Origin: Granulosicoccus antarcticus IMCC3135
GTDB taxonomy: Bacteria; Pseudomonadota; Gammaproteobacteria; Granulosicoccales; Granulosicoccaceae
NCBI RefSeq assembly: GCF_002215215.1
Contig: NZ_CP018632.1
Span: forward strand, 6,816,501 to 6,880,500
DNA: 64,000 nt
Reading direction: 5' to 3'
Shown here: positions 35,642-44,074 of the stretch, piece by piece
Position numbering within the stretch: the stretch's first letter is position 1
Layout of the letters: every line of letters starts with the position of its first letter
The notes under the pieces: model-generated
Told to the model about the DNA's origin: nothing
The model's database searches: none
Seen by the model: only the letters and a program-made list of their open reading frames with translations
Program-made: the position numbers and the translations under genes

Positions 35642-36115
35642 ATGAAACGTCGTACGATTCTCAGCCTGGTTCTTGTTTCCGCCTTCATTACTGCCTGTGG
35701 CAGCAACAGCGATGTTCAACTAGCACTGCCAGCTACTGATGGAACTCAGCTCTACCAGATAGCGAACATCTCCAGCAGTGCCGCCGATGTTCCTGATAAG
35801 TTTGAGAGCAACCTGCGCAAGTACCTGGAAAAGGATCTGAAAAAGAAAGGCATGCTGGCGACAGGCAATGCTGCTCGAAAAGTAGACGTGACAATCACTG
35901 AATTCAAAATGTCTAAAGGTGTGTCTCGCATCCTGCTGGGCGGACTTGCTGGCAAGGACTCTGTCCAGACAAAAATCAATGTCATTGATACAGCTAGCAA
36001 CAAGAGCATAGGAATTTCGAACATTGAATCGACAGATGGCTTGGCCGGTGGTGGTCCAGAGCTGTTTACCAGCAACCACGCCAAGGCTATTTCCAAGTTC
36101 CTGCAGGGAAAATAG
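35642..36115 (+). CDS. DUF4410 lipoprotein
   Basis: Lipoprotein of 157 residues: MKRRTILSLVLVSAFITACGS with lipobox ITAC. The remainder fits DUF4410-type proteins: a Tyr/Ile-rich first strand (LYQIANISSSAADVP), FESNLRKYLEKDLKKKGML, VDVTITEFKMSKGVSRIL-LGG and a final helix in FTSNHAKAISKFLQGK. Function unknown; likely anchored in the outer or inner membrane. CGGAGAAAAACTT before the ATG is a good ribosome site. Confidence 0.75.
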   Translation: MKRRTILSLVLVSAFITACGSNSDVQLALPATDGTQLYQIANISSSAADVPDKFESNLRKYLEKDLKKKGMLATGNAARKVDVTITEFKMSKGVSRILLGGLAGKDSVQTKINVIDTASNKSIGISNIESTDGLAGGGPELFTSNHAKAISKFLQGK

Positions 36116-36233
36116 TACTCACCCAAGAGCCATGATCGCTCAATCTGTGTTGCGGTCACGGTTGGGAATTACATTCCCCTCTCTTCATCTGTGAACAAGC
36201 TCTCGAAATGTGCATAACCACAACTCCTGATTC

Positions 36234-36419
36234 TTGTTCAACAGCGAAATATTCATACTCGAATTGCGATCGTCAATCGCCTGCATCGAACTGTATATCA
36301 GCTTTGCCTTGGGCGGCGGCTACCAGACAATGCCCAGGCTGACGCTTGAAGCCGACTTCACCAACGTTGACGAAGACAATGACTGGTTCATGATTTCGGC
36401 CAGATACCAGATAAAGTAA
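36234..36419 (+). pseudogene. possible C-terminal remnant of an outer-membrane beta-barrel protein
   Basis: The last 36 codons read LGGGYQTMPRLTLEADF-TNVDEDNDWFMISARYQIK, two amphipathic strands joined by an acidic turn, as at the end of a porin or OmpA-like barrel. The preceding 25 codons do not look like a barrel or signal peptide, and no start with a ribosome site exists. The frame ends at 36419 with TAA directly against the stop of the convergent PL17 gene. I read it as the 3' scrap of a lost gene. The rest of 36116-36233 shows nothing clear. Confidence 0.35.
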
Positions 36420-38567
36420 TTATTCCTGGCAGGCGAAGAAGCCGGTCCATCGATAATCACGACCATTGAAATGGACCTCATTGACGCTGTCTGATTTGAC
36501 GTCTGGCCGGTTGCTGATCATGACGATCAAATGCAGACGTTTGCCCCGCAGCTCGATCACACTGGCTGTATCATCATGGCCAATGATGCGGATCTCATCA
36601 AGCTCACCACGTCCGCCCCAGCAACGTTCGGTCGGCTCGTCAAAGAAACCATGGGTTTCGAATGCCGATGCAAACAAGTGAGTGCTGCCCCGTTGACGTA
36701 AAAGCAAAGTCGATTCACGACGCAGGTTGAACGAGGGATCATTGCCACCGAGTTGGGCGAACACCAATTCACCTTGATCGGCTGCACTGAGCCAGGTATT
36801 GAAGCGCTGCCCTTGCAGCCAGGTAAGGCGAGTCGGCTCTGTGATGCTGGCCTGCGCCATGCCCATCAGGTGTTGATAGCCGTGGGCCTCGCCCAGCACT
36901 GACCACTGATCAAGATTGGGTTGGTAGTCCGCACTCGTATCGCAGATCTGCCCTGAATACTGCAAGGCGTAATCGTAATCGTGTTCGACATCGCTACTGA
37001 GACGATACAGATCGACGAGCAACGGTGTACTCAATACTTCATGCTCAATCATCAATACCGTGCGCTGCATCCCAACGCCCGGATAGTGCTCATTGGCAAA
37101 TGCACTCATTGCCTGCACGGGTCCCGAGCCAACAAAGAAGTGTGATTGGCCATGGACGCCATCGGCACGTATCTGATCACCGTCATTCTGGGATCGACGG
37201 TCTACCACGACACCGTTGTGAGCTAATGTCTGACGCGCCCACGACTTGTTCTCGGGGAGATAACGTCCACCAAACTTGGGCTCAACGTTGAGCCAGCGGG
37301 CAAAGCCGTATTCGCGCAGCGACTCACCGCCTCGGTTGAACAGATTAATACCCAGGGTATCGAAATGGCCATGATCCATACCGTGCTGACCGTAGTTCAT
37401 CGACACCTGGCTGATATCACCATCAGCGGCCCTGGCACGCAAGAACCCTTGAGCTCCCTTGTCACCGTTTGGTCCCTCGCTGAGCTGGGCACTGGGCCAG
37501 AACGGCGGCGCATTGCCGACCAATTGATCGGCCGATGCTGCCAGAGCGAGTCCGGTCGGATGCACCCATACCTGAGCTTGCTGGCGTGCCAGTGCGTGAA
37601 CAGCAGGATCATCGCCGTAGCGTGCGTTGTAGACACTGGCGGCAATCAGTAGTCCATCGTCCTGAATGCCCATGCTCAATGAGGCATCATTCAACGCTGG
37701 CAGACGCCCGTCGGGATAGACAAGCGACAACAAGGCCTTGATCGTAGCGCCGATGCGCTGCCCACTGACGTTATAGATATCCAGCTCTGGACGATGCGTA
37801 TGTAGCGCCTCGGCAAAAATCAGTAGAGGTCGAATCGCGAATCGGTGGTAGTAGGGTCCTTCTATGTAATAACCCGAAGGTGCGAACAGCTGGCCGATCT
37901 CAGCCAGATAGCCGCCACTGGTGCGGTCCCCTTGCAGGCCATCGACAGCTTGCGCCACATAATTGTCATCGCCGATCACCAGACCGCATATGCCCACCGC
38001 CGCAACGCTCCACAGACCATGATTGTGTATGGTGCCAAAGTGGTGAGCGTAATGCTGCGTCATCATCTCCACCACTGGGCGCAGCAACTGGGTCTCGATA
38101 TGACTGCGACGCTCTGGCGTCAGGCTGTGTTTGATGCAGCCATAGCCGATCGACATCGACAACAACCACATGTTCTCGTTGAGAATCTGGTGAAAGATGC
38201 GACCTGCAGGATTGGTGTTCCTGGCTTGCTGGAAACCCAGGCCCAGGTAGCAGTCGGCATAGCGGCTCAGTAGATCAGCCGCAAAGTCAGCGTAACGCTG
38301 CTCCCCGGTTATCTGGTGGAGCGTTCCCGCCTCTTCACACAGCCGACAGTTTAGCTGATGCTGATTGTGTGCATAACTACCGGCTTCTCCATGCCCCGGT
38401 ATGTCGCTTGACTGCAGAAGGTGTGGCGCAAGACGCGACACCATCGCGGCAATACTGTCACCCATGAGACCAGTCTGGTCCTGCGCCTGGCGCAGACCCC
38501 CCATGTCAGTGGCTGTAGACAGTGCCACCGAATTTGCGATGGCAGTTGGGTCCTTGTCGATCGTCAT
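36420..38567 (-). CDS. PL17-type oligoalginate lyase
   Basis: Protein of 715 residues matching PL17 exolytic alginate (oligo)lyases, which release unsaturated uronate monomers. The N-terminal alpha-toroid contains NQHQLNCRLCEEAGTLHQIT, the catalytic-site segment FGTIHNHGLWSVAAVGICGL with Asn/His, and GPYYHRFAIRPLLIF with the likely catalytic Tyr. The C-terminal heparinase II/III-like beta-domain has MNYGQHGMDHGHFDTLGINLF and NKSWARQTLAHNGVVVD. No signal peptide is seen, so it may be cytosolic, acting on imported oligomers. No PL7, porin or KDG-pathway gene is adjacent in this window. Confidence 0.87.
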   Translation of the reverse strand: MTIDKDPTAIANSVALSTATDMGGLRQAQDQTGLMGDSIAAMVSRLAPHLLQSSDIPGHGEAGSYAHNQHQLNCRLCEEAGTLHQITGEQRYADFAADLLSRYADCYLGLGFQQARNTNPAGRIFHQILNENMWLLSMSIGYGCIKHSLTPERRSHIETQLLRPVVEMMTQHYAHHFGTIHNHGLWSVAAVGICGLVIGDDNYVAQAVDGLQGDRTSGGYLAEIGQLFAPSGYYIEGPYYHRFAIRPLLIFAEALHTHRPELDIYNVSGQRIGATIKALLSLVYPDGRLPALNDASLSMGIQDDGLLIAASVYNARYGDDPAVHALARQQAQVWVHPTGLALAASADQLVGNAPPFWPSAQLSEGPNGDKGAQGFLRARAADGDISQVSMNYGQHGMDHGHFDTLGINLFNRGGESLREYGFARWLNVEPKFGGRYLPENKSWARQTLAHNGVVVDRRSQNDGDQIRADGVHGQSHFFVGSGPVQAMSAFANEHYPGVGMQRTVLMIEHEVLSTPLLVDLYRLSSDVEHDYDYALQYSGQICDTSADYQPNLDQWSVLGEAHGYQHLMGMAQASITEPTRLTWLQGQRFNTWLSAADQGELVFAQLGGNDPSFNLRRESTLLLRQRGSTHLFASAFETHGFFDEPTERCWGGRGELDEIRIIGHDDTASVIELRGKRLHLIVMISNRPDVKSDSVNEVHFNGRDYRWTGFFACQE

Positions 38568-38645
38568 GGCTTGCTCCTTCTGATGCCTGATGCCTCATGG
38601 CAGCTAGTCGAGTGCGAAGTGGCCGGTATCAGGAAAATTCCCTGA

Positions 38646-40034
38646 CTACTTCATTCCCATCCCACCCATGCCGCCCATTCCACCCATACCGGGCGGCAAT
38701 TTGCCTTGCATGGAGCGCATCATCTTGGCCATGCCACCCTTACTCATCTTCTTCATGGTACGAGCCATTTGCTGATGTTGCTTGAGCAGGCGATTCACAT
38801 CCTGCACCTGCAGACCTGCACCAGTGGCAATGCGCTTCTTGCGTGAGCCTTTCAGGATAGCCGGGTACTTACGCTCCTGCGGAGTCATGGAGTTGACCAG
38901 TGCGATCATATGGACAAACTGCTTGTCGTCCATCTTCTTCTTCATGGCCTCAGGCACTTCGTTCATGCCTGGCATCTTGTCCATCAGGGCGGCCATGCCA
39001 CCCATATTGGCCATTTGCTCCAGCTGATCCTTCAGGTCCACAAGGTCGAAGTTGTGACCCTTCTTCATCTTGTTGGCAAACTTCTCCGCCTTGTCGTGAT
39101 CGACTTTGGCGGTGACCTCTTCTACCAGACTGACAACATCGCCCATACCCAGAATGCGAGAGGCAATTCTGTCCGGGTGGAAGGTTTCAAGAGCATCGGT
39201 CTTTTCACCGGCACCAATGAACTTGATGGGTTTACCGGTGATGACGCGTACGGAGAGTGCAGCACCTCCACGAGCATCGCCGTCTGTCTTGGTCAGCACA
39301 ACACCCGTCAGAGGCAGAGCCTCACCGAAAGCGGCAGCCGTGGTGGCCGCATCCTGACCCGTCATGCTGTCAACGACAAACAGGGTTTCTACCGGCTTGA
39401 TGGCTGCGTGAAGATCCTTGATCTCCGCCATCATTTCCTCATCGATAGCCAGACGGCCGGCGGTATCGACCAACAGCACATCCACCATCTGCTTGCGCGC
39501 AGCATCCAGAGCGCTCTTTGCGATAGCGACCGGTGACTGATCTATCGAGCTTGCAAAGAAAATGGCACCCACCGAGTCGGCCAAGGTCTCCAGCTGCTTG
39601 ATGGCGGCCGGACGATAAACGTCACAACTGACCACCATGACCTTTTTCTTGTCACGCTCCTTTAGCAGGCGCGCCAGTTTCGCAACCGTGGTGGTTTTAC
39701 CTGCGCCCTGCAGGCCCGCCATGAGAACGACAGCCGGCGGCTGGGTTGACAGATTCAGCGGCTGGGCGTTGTCGCCCATGACCGACACCAGCTCGTCGTT
39801 GACGATCTTGATGAAGGCTTGTCCGGGAGACAGGCTGCCGATGACTTCCTGACCCATCGCCTTTTCGCGAATGGCGTCGATCAGTTGTTTGACGACGGGT
39901 AGGGCAACATCGGCTTCCAGCAACGCCATGCGCACTTCGCGCAGCGTATCCTTGATGTTGTCCTCGGACAGGCGACCCTGACCCCGAAGATTCTTGATGG
40001 TGCGGCCTAACCGCTCACTGAGACTATCGAACAT
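38646..40034 (-). CDS. ffh: signal recognition particle protein
   Basis: Ffh of 462 residues, the SRP GTPase that binds 4.5S RNA and signal sequences at the ribosome. N domain, then GTPase motifs AGLQGAGKTTTVAKLA, VDTAGRLAIDEEMM and LTKTDGDARGGAAL; methionine-rich M domain with MGDVVSLVEEV, MPGMNE, and RIATGAGLQVQDVNRLLKQ, and a final Gly/Met tail (GGMGGMGGMGMK). ATG 40034 with AGGACAGAGC upstream is chosen over a frame to 40109. The position beside ypjD and yfjD is the common gammaproteobacterial context, though here a DUF2786 gene intervenes. Confidence 0.96.
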   Translation of the reverse strand: MFDSLSERLGRTIKNLRGQGRLSEDNIKDTLREVRMALLEADVALPVVKQLIDAIREKAMGQEVIGSLSPGQAFIKIVNDELVSVMGDNAQPLNLSTQPPAVVLMAGLQGAGKTTTVAKLARLLKERDKKKVMVVSCDVYRPAAIKQLETLADSVGAIFFASSIDQSPVAIAKSALDAARKQMVDVLLVDTAGRLAIDEEMMAEIKDLHAAIKPVETLFVVDSMTGQDAATTAAAFGEALPLTGVVLTKTDGDARGGAALSVRVITGKPIKFIGAGEKTDALETFHPDRIASRILGMGDVVSLVEEVTAKVDHDKAEKFANKMKKGHNFDLVDLKDQLEQMANMGGMAALMDKMPGMNEVPEAMKKKMDDKQFVHMIALVNSMTPQERKYPAILKGSRKKRIATGAGLQVQDVNRLLKQHQQMARTMKKMSKGGMAKMMRSMQGKLPPGMGGMGGMGGMGMK

Positions 40035-40194
40035 GCTCTGTCCTGGATCGTTTGGGTGGCAATCGGTCGAATCCCGGGCAACAGGCCCGGCTACCGGCCG
40101 TATGTCCACAGTATACGGGACACAGCAGGAGGCTTTCAGGGCTTCCTGTACCGTGTCGTTGAAAAGGTTAGCTGTACCGGGTTTGCGGCTGGCC

Positions 40195-40932
40195 TCAGCT
40201 TTCCTGCAAGGCCGGGTTATTACGTCCCGTCACCTGCTTGTCCAGCGATACTCGCGACCCGTCGTCAGAGCCGGCCGAGTGGGCGTTACCGCTGCGATAG
40301 CGCACCCGCTTGGGCCGCCCTGTCACCAGCCCCTCCATGCAGTTTTCCCGCACGATTTCACGCTTTCTGATGGTCAGACTGGATCCACGAGGAATGCTTG
40401 AATCACTATCCGGGGGGGTATCAGGACGATTATTGCGAAGCGCCGCCTCAGCGGCCTGTCGATCCTTGTCAATTTTACGGGCCCGCTCCAGCACGGCCAA
40501 TGAGAACCCGACCCGGTAGTCAAAACTGGCGGATCGACCTGGCGGCACCGAACCGTCGGCCTTGCGCAGCTTCAGTGAGCGCTCCATGACCTCGCTGAGA
40601 TAGCCATAGGTCAACGATGCCACTTCGGCATCGATGCTGAAGCCTCGGAACTCGATACTCCGGCTTTTCACACAGATGCAGTCATGTAACAGGGCAACTG
40701 CCGAGCCCAGCACACCGACATAGGCAGGTACCGCGCGAAAATCCTTGCCAATGCCACTGGCACCGAACTCCGAGGTTTCCAGATCGCTCTCGGTAACGCC
40801 AAATTTTTCCATCAGAGACTGACAGCGACGCATGGCAATCTCAGCCTCATGCGGGCTGGACTCGCTCTCCCGGCTCATGGCGTAGAGCTTGCGGATGCGT
40901 GTCAGCAGTTTTTCACGGTCAGCAGTTTTCAT
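40195..40932 (-). CDS. DUF2786 domain protein
   Basis: Protein of 245 residues. The N-terminal 45 residues (KLLTRIRKLYAMSRESESSPHEAEIAMRRCQ, split here by a gap-free helix pair) match DUF2786, followed by a domain with VAYVG-like FRAVPAYVGVLGSAVALLHD and VASLTYGYLSEVMERSLKLR as in the accompanying DUF7168. The basic tail is low-complexity. The family is frequent in prophages and near DNA-related genes, with no known activity. It separates ffh from ypjD. Confidence 0.75.
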   Translation of the reverse strand: MKTADREKLLTRIRKLYAMSRESESSPHEAEIAMRRCQSLMEKFGVTESDLETSEFGASGIGKDFRAVPAYVGVLGSAVALLHDCICVKSRSIEFRGFSIDAEVASLTYGYLSEVMERSLKLRKADGSVPPGRSASFDYRVGFSLAVLERARKIDKDRQAAEAALRNNRPDTPPDSDSSIPRGSSLTIRKREIVRENCMEGLVTGRPKRVRYRSGNAHSAGSDDGSRVSLDKQVTGRNNPALQES

Positions 40933-41104
40933 GAGTTCAGCATACCGACCATGGAGTGCAAACGTTACAAAAAACCCGCCTGCAAGTTACGTTCGCATGC
41001 CAGCTTACAAGGTACTGATGACGATAAGTAGTGCATGCTATTCTTGACAAATCCTGGCAGCCATTAAACTGCCGTTTCCGCTTGAAGCAACTGGCACTGT
41101 TATT

Positions 41105-41971
41105 GTGAGTTTCACCATACCCTTGATTGCAGTCGCGTTCTACAGCTTGGCAAGCGCACTGTTATCACGTTCACTGGCGGCCTCTGCCCCCCGTGCCGAT
41201 CAATTGCAGAGCACAGTGGCTATCGGGCATGCGCGCGATGGCGCGCGCAGCGGCCACCCGCCTATTCCAGGCAGTCGCCGCAAGAAAACGCTGACACTCG
41301 CATTCATTGCAGCCCTGTTTCACGCCTGGGTAGTGATTCAGCAAACGGGCCTGCCCGACGACCTGCGACTACCACTGCTTACCTCTTTTGCTGCAACCAC
41401 ACTCATCGTTGCACTACTACAGATAGCTCTTTGCCTGTATCAACCAGCAGATTATCTGGGTCTGGCCGTATACCCACTGGCAGCTATATCGCTGGTCGTC
41501 AGCCACGCCTCAGGCGGTGGCACAGAAATCATTGGTGATGCGGTACAGATACACGTCTTTCTATCACTGCTCTCCTACGCCATGCTCTCACTGGCGGCGG
41601 CTCAGGCCATACTGGTATCGATACAACGCCACTTTCTGTCCCGTCACAAGCCCGGAGGCTTCATGCGGGCACTACCACCACTGGACACCACTGAAGAGCT
41701 GCTATTCACTTTATTGACGGCCGGCTTTGTTCTGCTGTCACTGAGCCTGATGACCGGCTTTGCATTTCTGGAGAACATGTTTCACCAGCACCTGGTTCAC
41801 AAAACCGTACTATCCTGCATCGCGTGGGCAATTTTCGGTATTTTGCTTTTTGGGCGCTGGAAGTTTGGCTGGAGGGGCAAAAAGGCCGTTCATTGGACTC
41901 TGGCGGGCTTTGCGATGCTGATTCTTGCCTATTTCGGCAGCAAACTCGTATTGGAAGTGGTTCTGCGTTAG
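41105..41971 (+). CDS. ypjD: CcsA/YpjD-type inner-membrane protein
   Basis: Protein of 288 residues of the cytochrome c assembly family (CcsA/HemX-like, E. coli YpjD type), with about eight hydrophobic helices. Seen: the histidine-containing loops FHAWVVIQQT and VHIHVFLSLLSYAMLSLAAAQA-like (QIHVFLSLLSYAML), MTGFAFLENMFHQHLVHKT and GRWKFGWRGKKAVHWTLAGF. The start is GTG at 41105. The gene lies directly before yfjD and near ffh, the standard gammaproteobacterial set. Known E. coli data suggest no essential role in cytochrome c maturation; the function remains open. Confidence 0.85.
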   Translation: MSFTIPLIAVAFYSLASALLSRSLAASAPRADQLQSTVAIGHARDGARSGHPPIPGSRRKKTLTLAFIAALFHAWVVIQQTGLPDDLRLPLLTSFAATTLIVALLQIALCLYQPADYLGLAVYPLAAISLVVSHASGGGTEIIGDAVQIHVFLSLLSYAMLSLAAAQAILVSIQRHFLSRHKPGGFMRALPPLDTTEELLFTLLTAGFVLLSLSLMTGFAFLENMFHQHLVHKTVLSCIAWAIFGILLFGRWKFGWRGKKAVHWTLAGFAMLILAYFGSKLVLEVVLR

Positions 41972-42077
41972 CACGATGCACACTGGTTACAAAACACTTA
42001 GTTGAAGCCCGAGCACTCAAACAGGCTTACTCGTTGCTATAGTGCAAGTATCTTTAGCAAACTCAGGTTAGTTGTTC

Positions 42078-43385
42078 TTGAACAGCATCCCCATCAGTGC
42101 ACTATTCTCCATTCTAGTGCTGCTGGTATTGATTTCAGGTTTCTTTTCCGGATCTGAAACGGCATTAATGACCGTCAATCGGTATCGATTGCGGCACCAG
42201 GCCAATAACGGACACAAGGCGGCCCAAAGAACGGCCAAATTGCTGGAAAACCCTGATCGGCTTATCAGCCTGATCCTGCTGGGTAACAACTTCGTCAACA
42301 TTTCGGCGTCAGCCATTGCGACGGTTATTGCTCTGCGCCTGATGGGAGAAGCCGGTATTGCGATAGCAACCGGGCTGCTGACCATTGTCATACTGGTGTT
42401 TGCCGAAGTAACGCCCAAGACGTTCGCAACACGCCGTGCGGAACAGTTCGCGTTTCTGGCCTCAGCCATCTATGGCCCGCTGATGACAGTGACCTACCCT
42501 CTGGTTGTTGCTACCAACTGGATCAGCTCCCTGATTCTCAAGTTGCTCAAAACCGACTCCATTCCTGCCGAGGATGAGCACCTGTCCAGTGAAGAGCTGC
42601 GAACCGTGCTCAATGAGACCGCCGGCATGGTGCCGCAGCGCCACCGCGACATGTTGCTCAATATTCTTGATCTTGGCACCGTATCGGTCAATGACATCAT
42701 GGTGCCGCGTAACGAAATCGTGGGGATCGATCTTTCTGCTCCCTGGGACGAGGTTTTACACGGAATCATCAATAGCCCTCACAGCCGGGTCATGGTCTAT
42801 CGCGAAGATGTCGACAATGTCGTCGGTTTTCTGTACCTGAGGAAAATGCTGGACGCCCTGCGTGCCGGAAAAATCACGCGTGAATATGTAGAGTCGGTTG
42901 TCCGTGATCCCTACTTCATTCCCGAAGGCACGACTCTGACGGTGCAGCTACTGAACTTCCAACGTGAGCGTCGACGTGTAGGACTCGTGGTTGATGAGTA
43001 TGGCGATATTCAGGGCTTGCTGACACTGGAAGAAATTCTGGAAGAAATTGTTGGCGAGTTTGACAATGACCCGCACGTCAAACCGGCAGAAATCCGGCCA
43101 CAGCCTGACGGCAGCTTCATTGTCGATGGCACCACACAGGTCCGCAACCTGAACAAATCGCTCAACTGGTCCTTGCCCTCGGAAGGCCCCAAGACGCTGA
43201 ATGGCATTGTGGTCGAACATTTCGAAAACTTCCCGCCACAGGGTGCCGTGTTCACCTTCAATGGTCACCCTATTACCATACTGGCCGTCGAAGACAACAA
43301 GGTTCAGCAAGTGCGCATTGAACCGGCAGACTTCGATGAAGCTGACGAGGATGCCAAGAATACGGATATCGCTTCCAGCAGCTAA
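42078..43385 (+). CDS. yfjD: CNNM/CorB-type transporter-associated protein with CBS domains
   Basis: Protein of 435 residues: CNNM (DUF21) membrane domain with VLISGFFSGSETALMTVNRYRLRH and LISLILLGNNFVNISASA, CBS pair beginning at NDIMVPRNEIVGIDLSAPWD, and a CorC_HlyC domain near the C-terminus (VRNLNKSLNWSLPSEGPKTLNGIV). Homologues take part in Mg2+ transport or resistance. No ATG is available near the N-terminus; TTG 42078 (MNSIPISALFS) with AGG 10 nt upstream is preferred to TTG 42072. The TAA stop at 43383-43385 abuts a short GTGAAA-family hairpin. Confidence 0.88.
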   Translation: MNSIPISALFSILVLLVLISGFFSGSETALMTVNRYRLRHQANNGHKAAQRTAKLLENPDRLISLILLGNNFVNISASAIATVIALRLMGEAGIAIATGLLTIVILVFAEVTPKTFATRRAEQFAFLASAIYGPLMTVTYPLVVATNWISSLILKLLKTDSIPAEDEHLSSEELRTVLNETAGMVPQRHRDMLLNILDLGTVSVNDIMVPRNEIVGIDLSAPWDEVLHGIINSPHSRVMVYREDVDNVVGFLYLRKMLDALRAGKITREYVESVVRDPYFIPEGTTLTVQLLNFQRERRRVGLVVDEYGDIQGLLTLEEILEEIVGEFDNDPHVKPAEIRPQPDGSFIVDGTTQVRNLNKSLNWSLPSEGPKTLNGIVVEHFENFPPQGAVFTFNGHPITILAVEDNKVQQVRIEPADFDEADEDAKNTDIASSS

Positions 43386-43419
43386 GAGGTCGTGAAATAG
43401 TTAATTGTTTCACGACCTC
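43386..43419. repeat. short GTGAAA-family hairpin at the yfjD stop codon
   Basis: GAGGTCGTGAAA-TAGTTAATTG-TTTCACGACCTC is a 34-bp inverted repeat with 12-bp perfect arms, starting immediately after the TAA of yfjD. It resembles the two ends of the MITEs (GGGATCGTGAAATAATTAAG) joined without the interior. It sits between convergent genes and could end transcription on both strands. Confidence 0.65.
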
Positions 43420-43438
43420 CAAGCTCCTCTAGCAGCAG

Positions 43439-44014
43439 CTATTCTGAATAAGGCAGAACCGCTTCCACTTCCAGACGGTAGCCGGCTTCTGCCAGTTCAC
43501 TATTCGTCGTATCGACATGTAGTACGCCGACGGCCCACACCGGCTCATAGGGACTTTTCAGTTCCACCAGAGTCGGTGACATGGCATACACGATCTGATT
43601 GGCTGGCGGAGGTGGCGTGTGAATGCAGGCCCCCATATAGGGCACCAGCAAGAATTCCTTCAGTTGCATTTGCTCATCGAAATCCAGTGGCGTCACGTAG
43701 GCTGCCAAGCGAACGCGCTTACCATCCAGCGCCTCAACAGTTGGCGCATAGTCAAACGCCTCCTGTAGTCGAGTCAGCTCCGCGTTGGATTCATCACTGC
43801 CATCAAGCAACTTGTCTATGGCCTCCTGCGTCATGGTATTGAAAGGATTTTCCGGTTGCTGAAAATCGGCAGGTATCAGGTCATCCCAGCTCAGCTCCTG
43901 CAGCTCCCCGGTCACCGACTCATCGGATGACCACCACCATGCCGCATTGGCCATCGCCATCCAGCCGCCGCCCAGGCTCAGTGCCACGAGCAAGACAATT
44001 CTGATTGCTTTCAT
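43439..44014 (-). CDS. DUF3299 secreted protein of the zinc-linked ABC locus
   Basis: Protein of 191 residues with a signal peptide (MKAIRIVLLVALSLGGGWMAMANA) and a DUF3299 domain: GKRVRLAAYVTPLDFDEQ, LLVPYMGACIHTPPPPANQ (a conserved Cys-Ile-His motif) and VWAVGVLHVD. GAGGATAAAACA precedes the ATG. It matches the position and type of PA4066 in the Pseudomonas PA4063-PA4066 zinc-starvation locus. The CIH motif suggests metal binding. Convergent with yfjD. Confidence 0.8.
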   Translation of the reverse strand: MKAIRIVLLVALSLGGGWMAMANAAWWWSSDESVTGELQELSWDDLIPADFQQPENPFNTMTQEAIDKLLDGSDESNAELTRLQEAFDYAPTVEALDGKRVRLAAYVTPLDFDEQMQLKEFLLVPYMGACIHTPPPPANQIVYAMSPTLVELKSPYEPVWAVGVLHVDTTNSELAEAGYRLEVEAVLPYSE

Positions 44015-44074
44015 TGTTTTATCCTCGATTCAAATTGATTACAGAACGTTGAGTAACTACCGGTTGATTACCCA

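Noticed and set aside
40060-40090. GGTCGAATCCCG resembling a tRNA T-arm
   Set aside because: No matching acceptor, D-arm or anticodon stem surrounds it; it lies in the leader of ffh.
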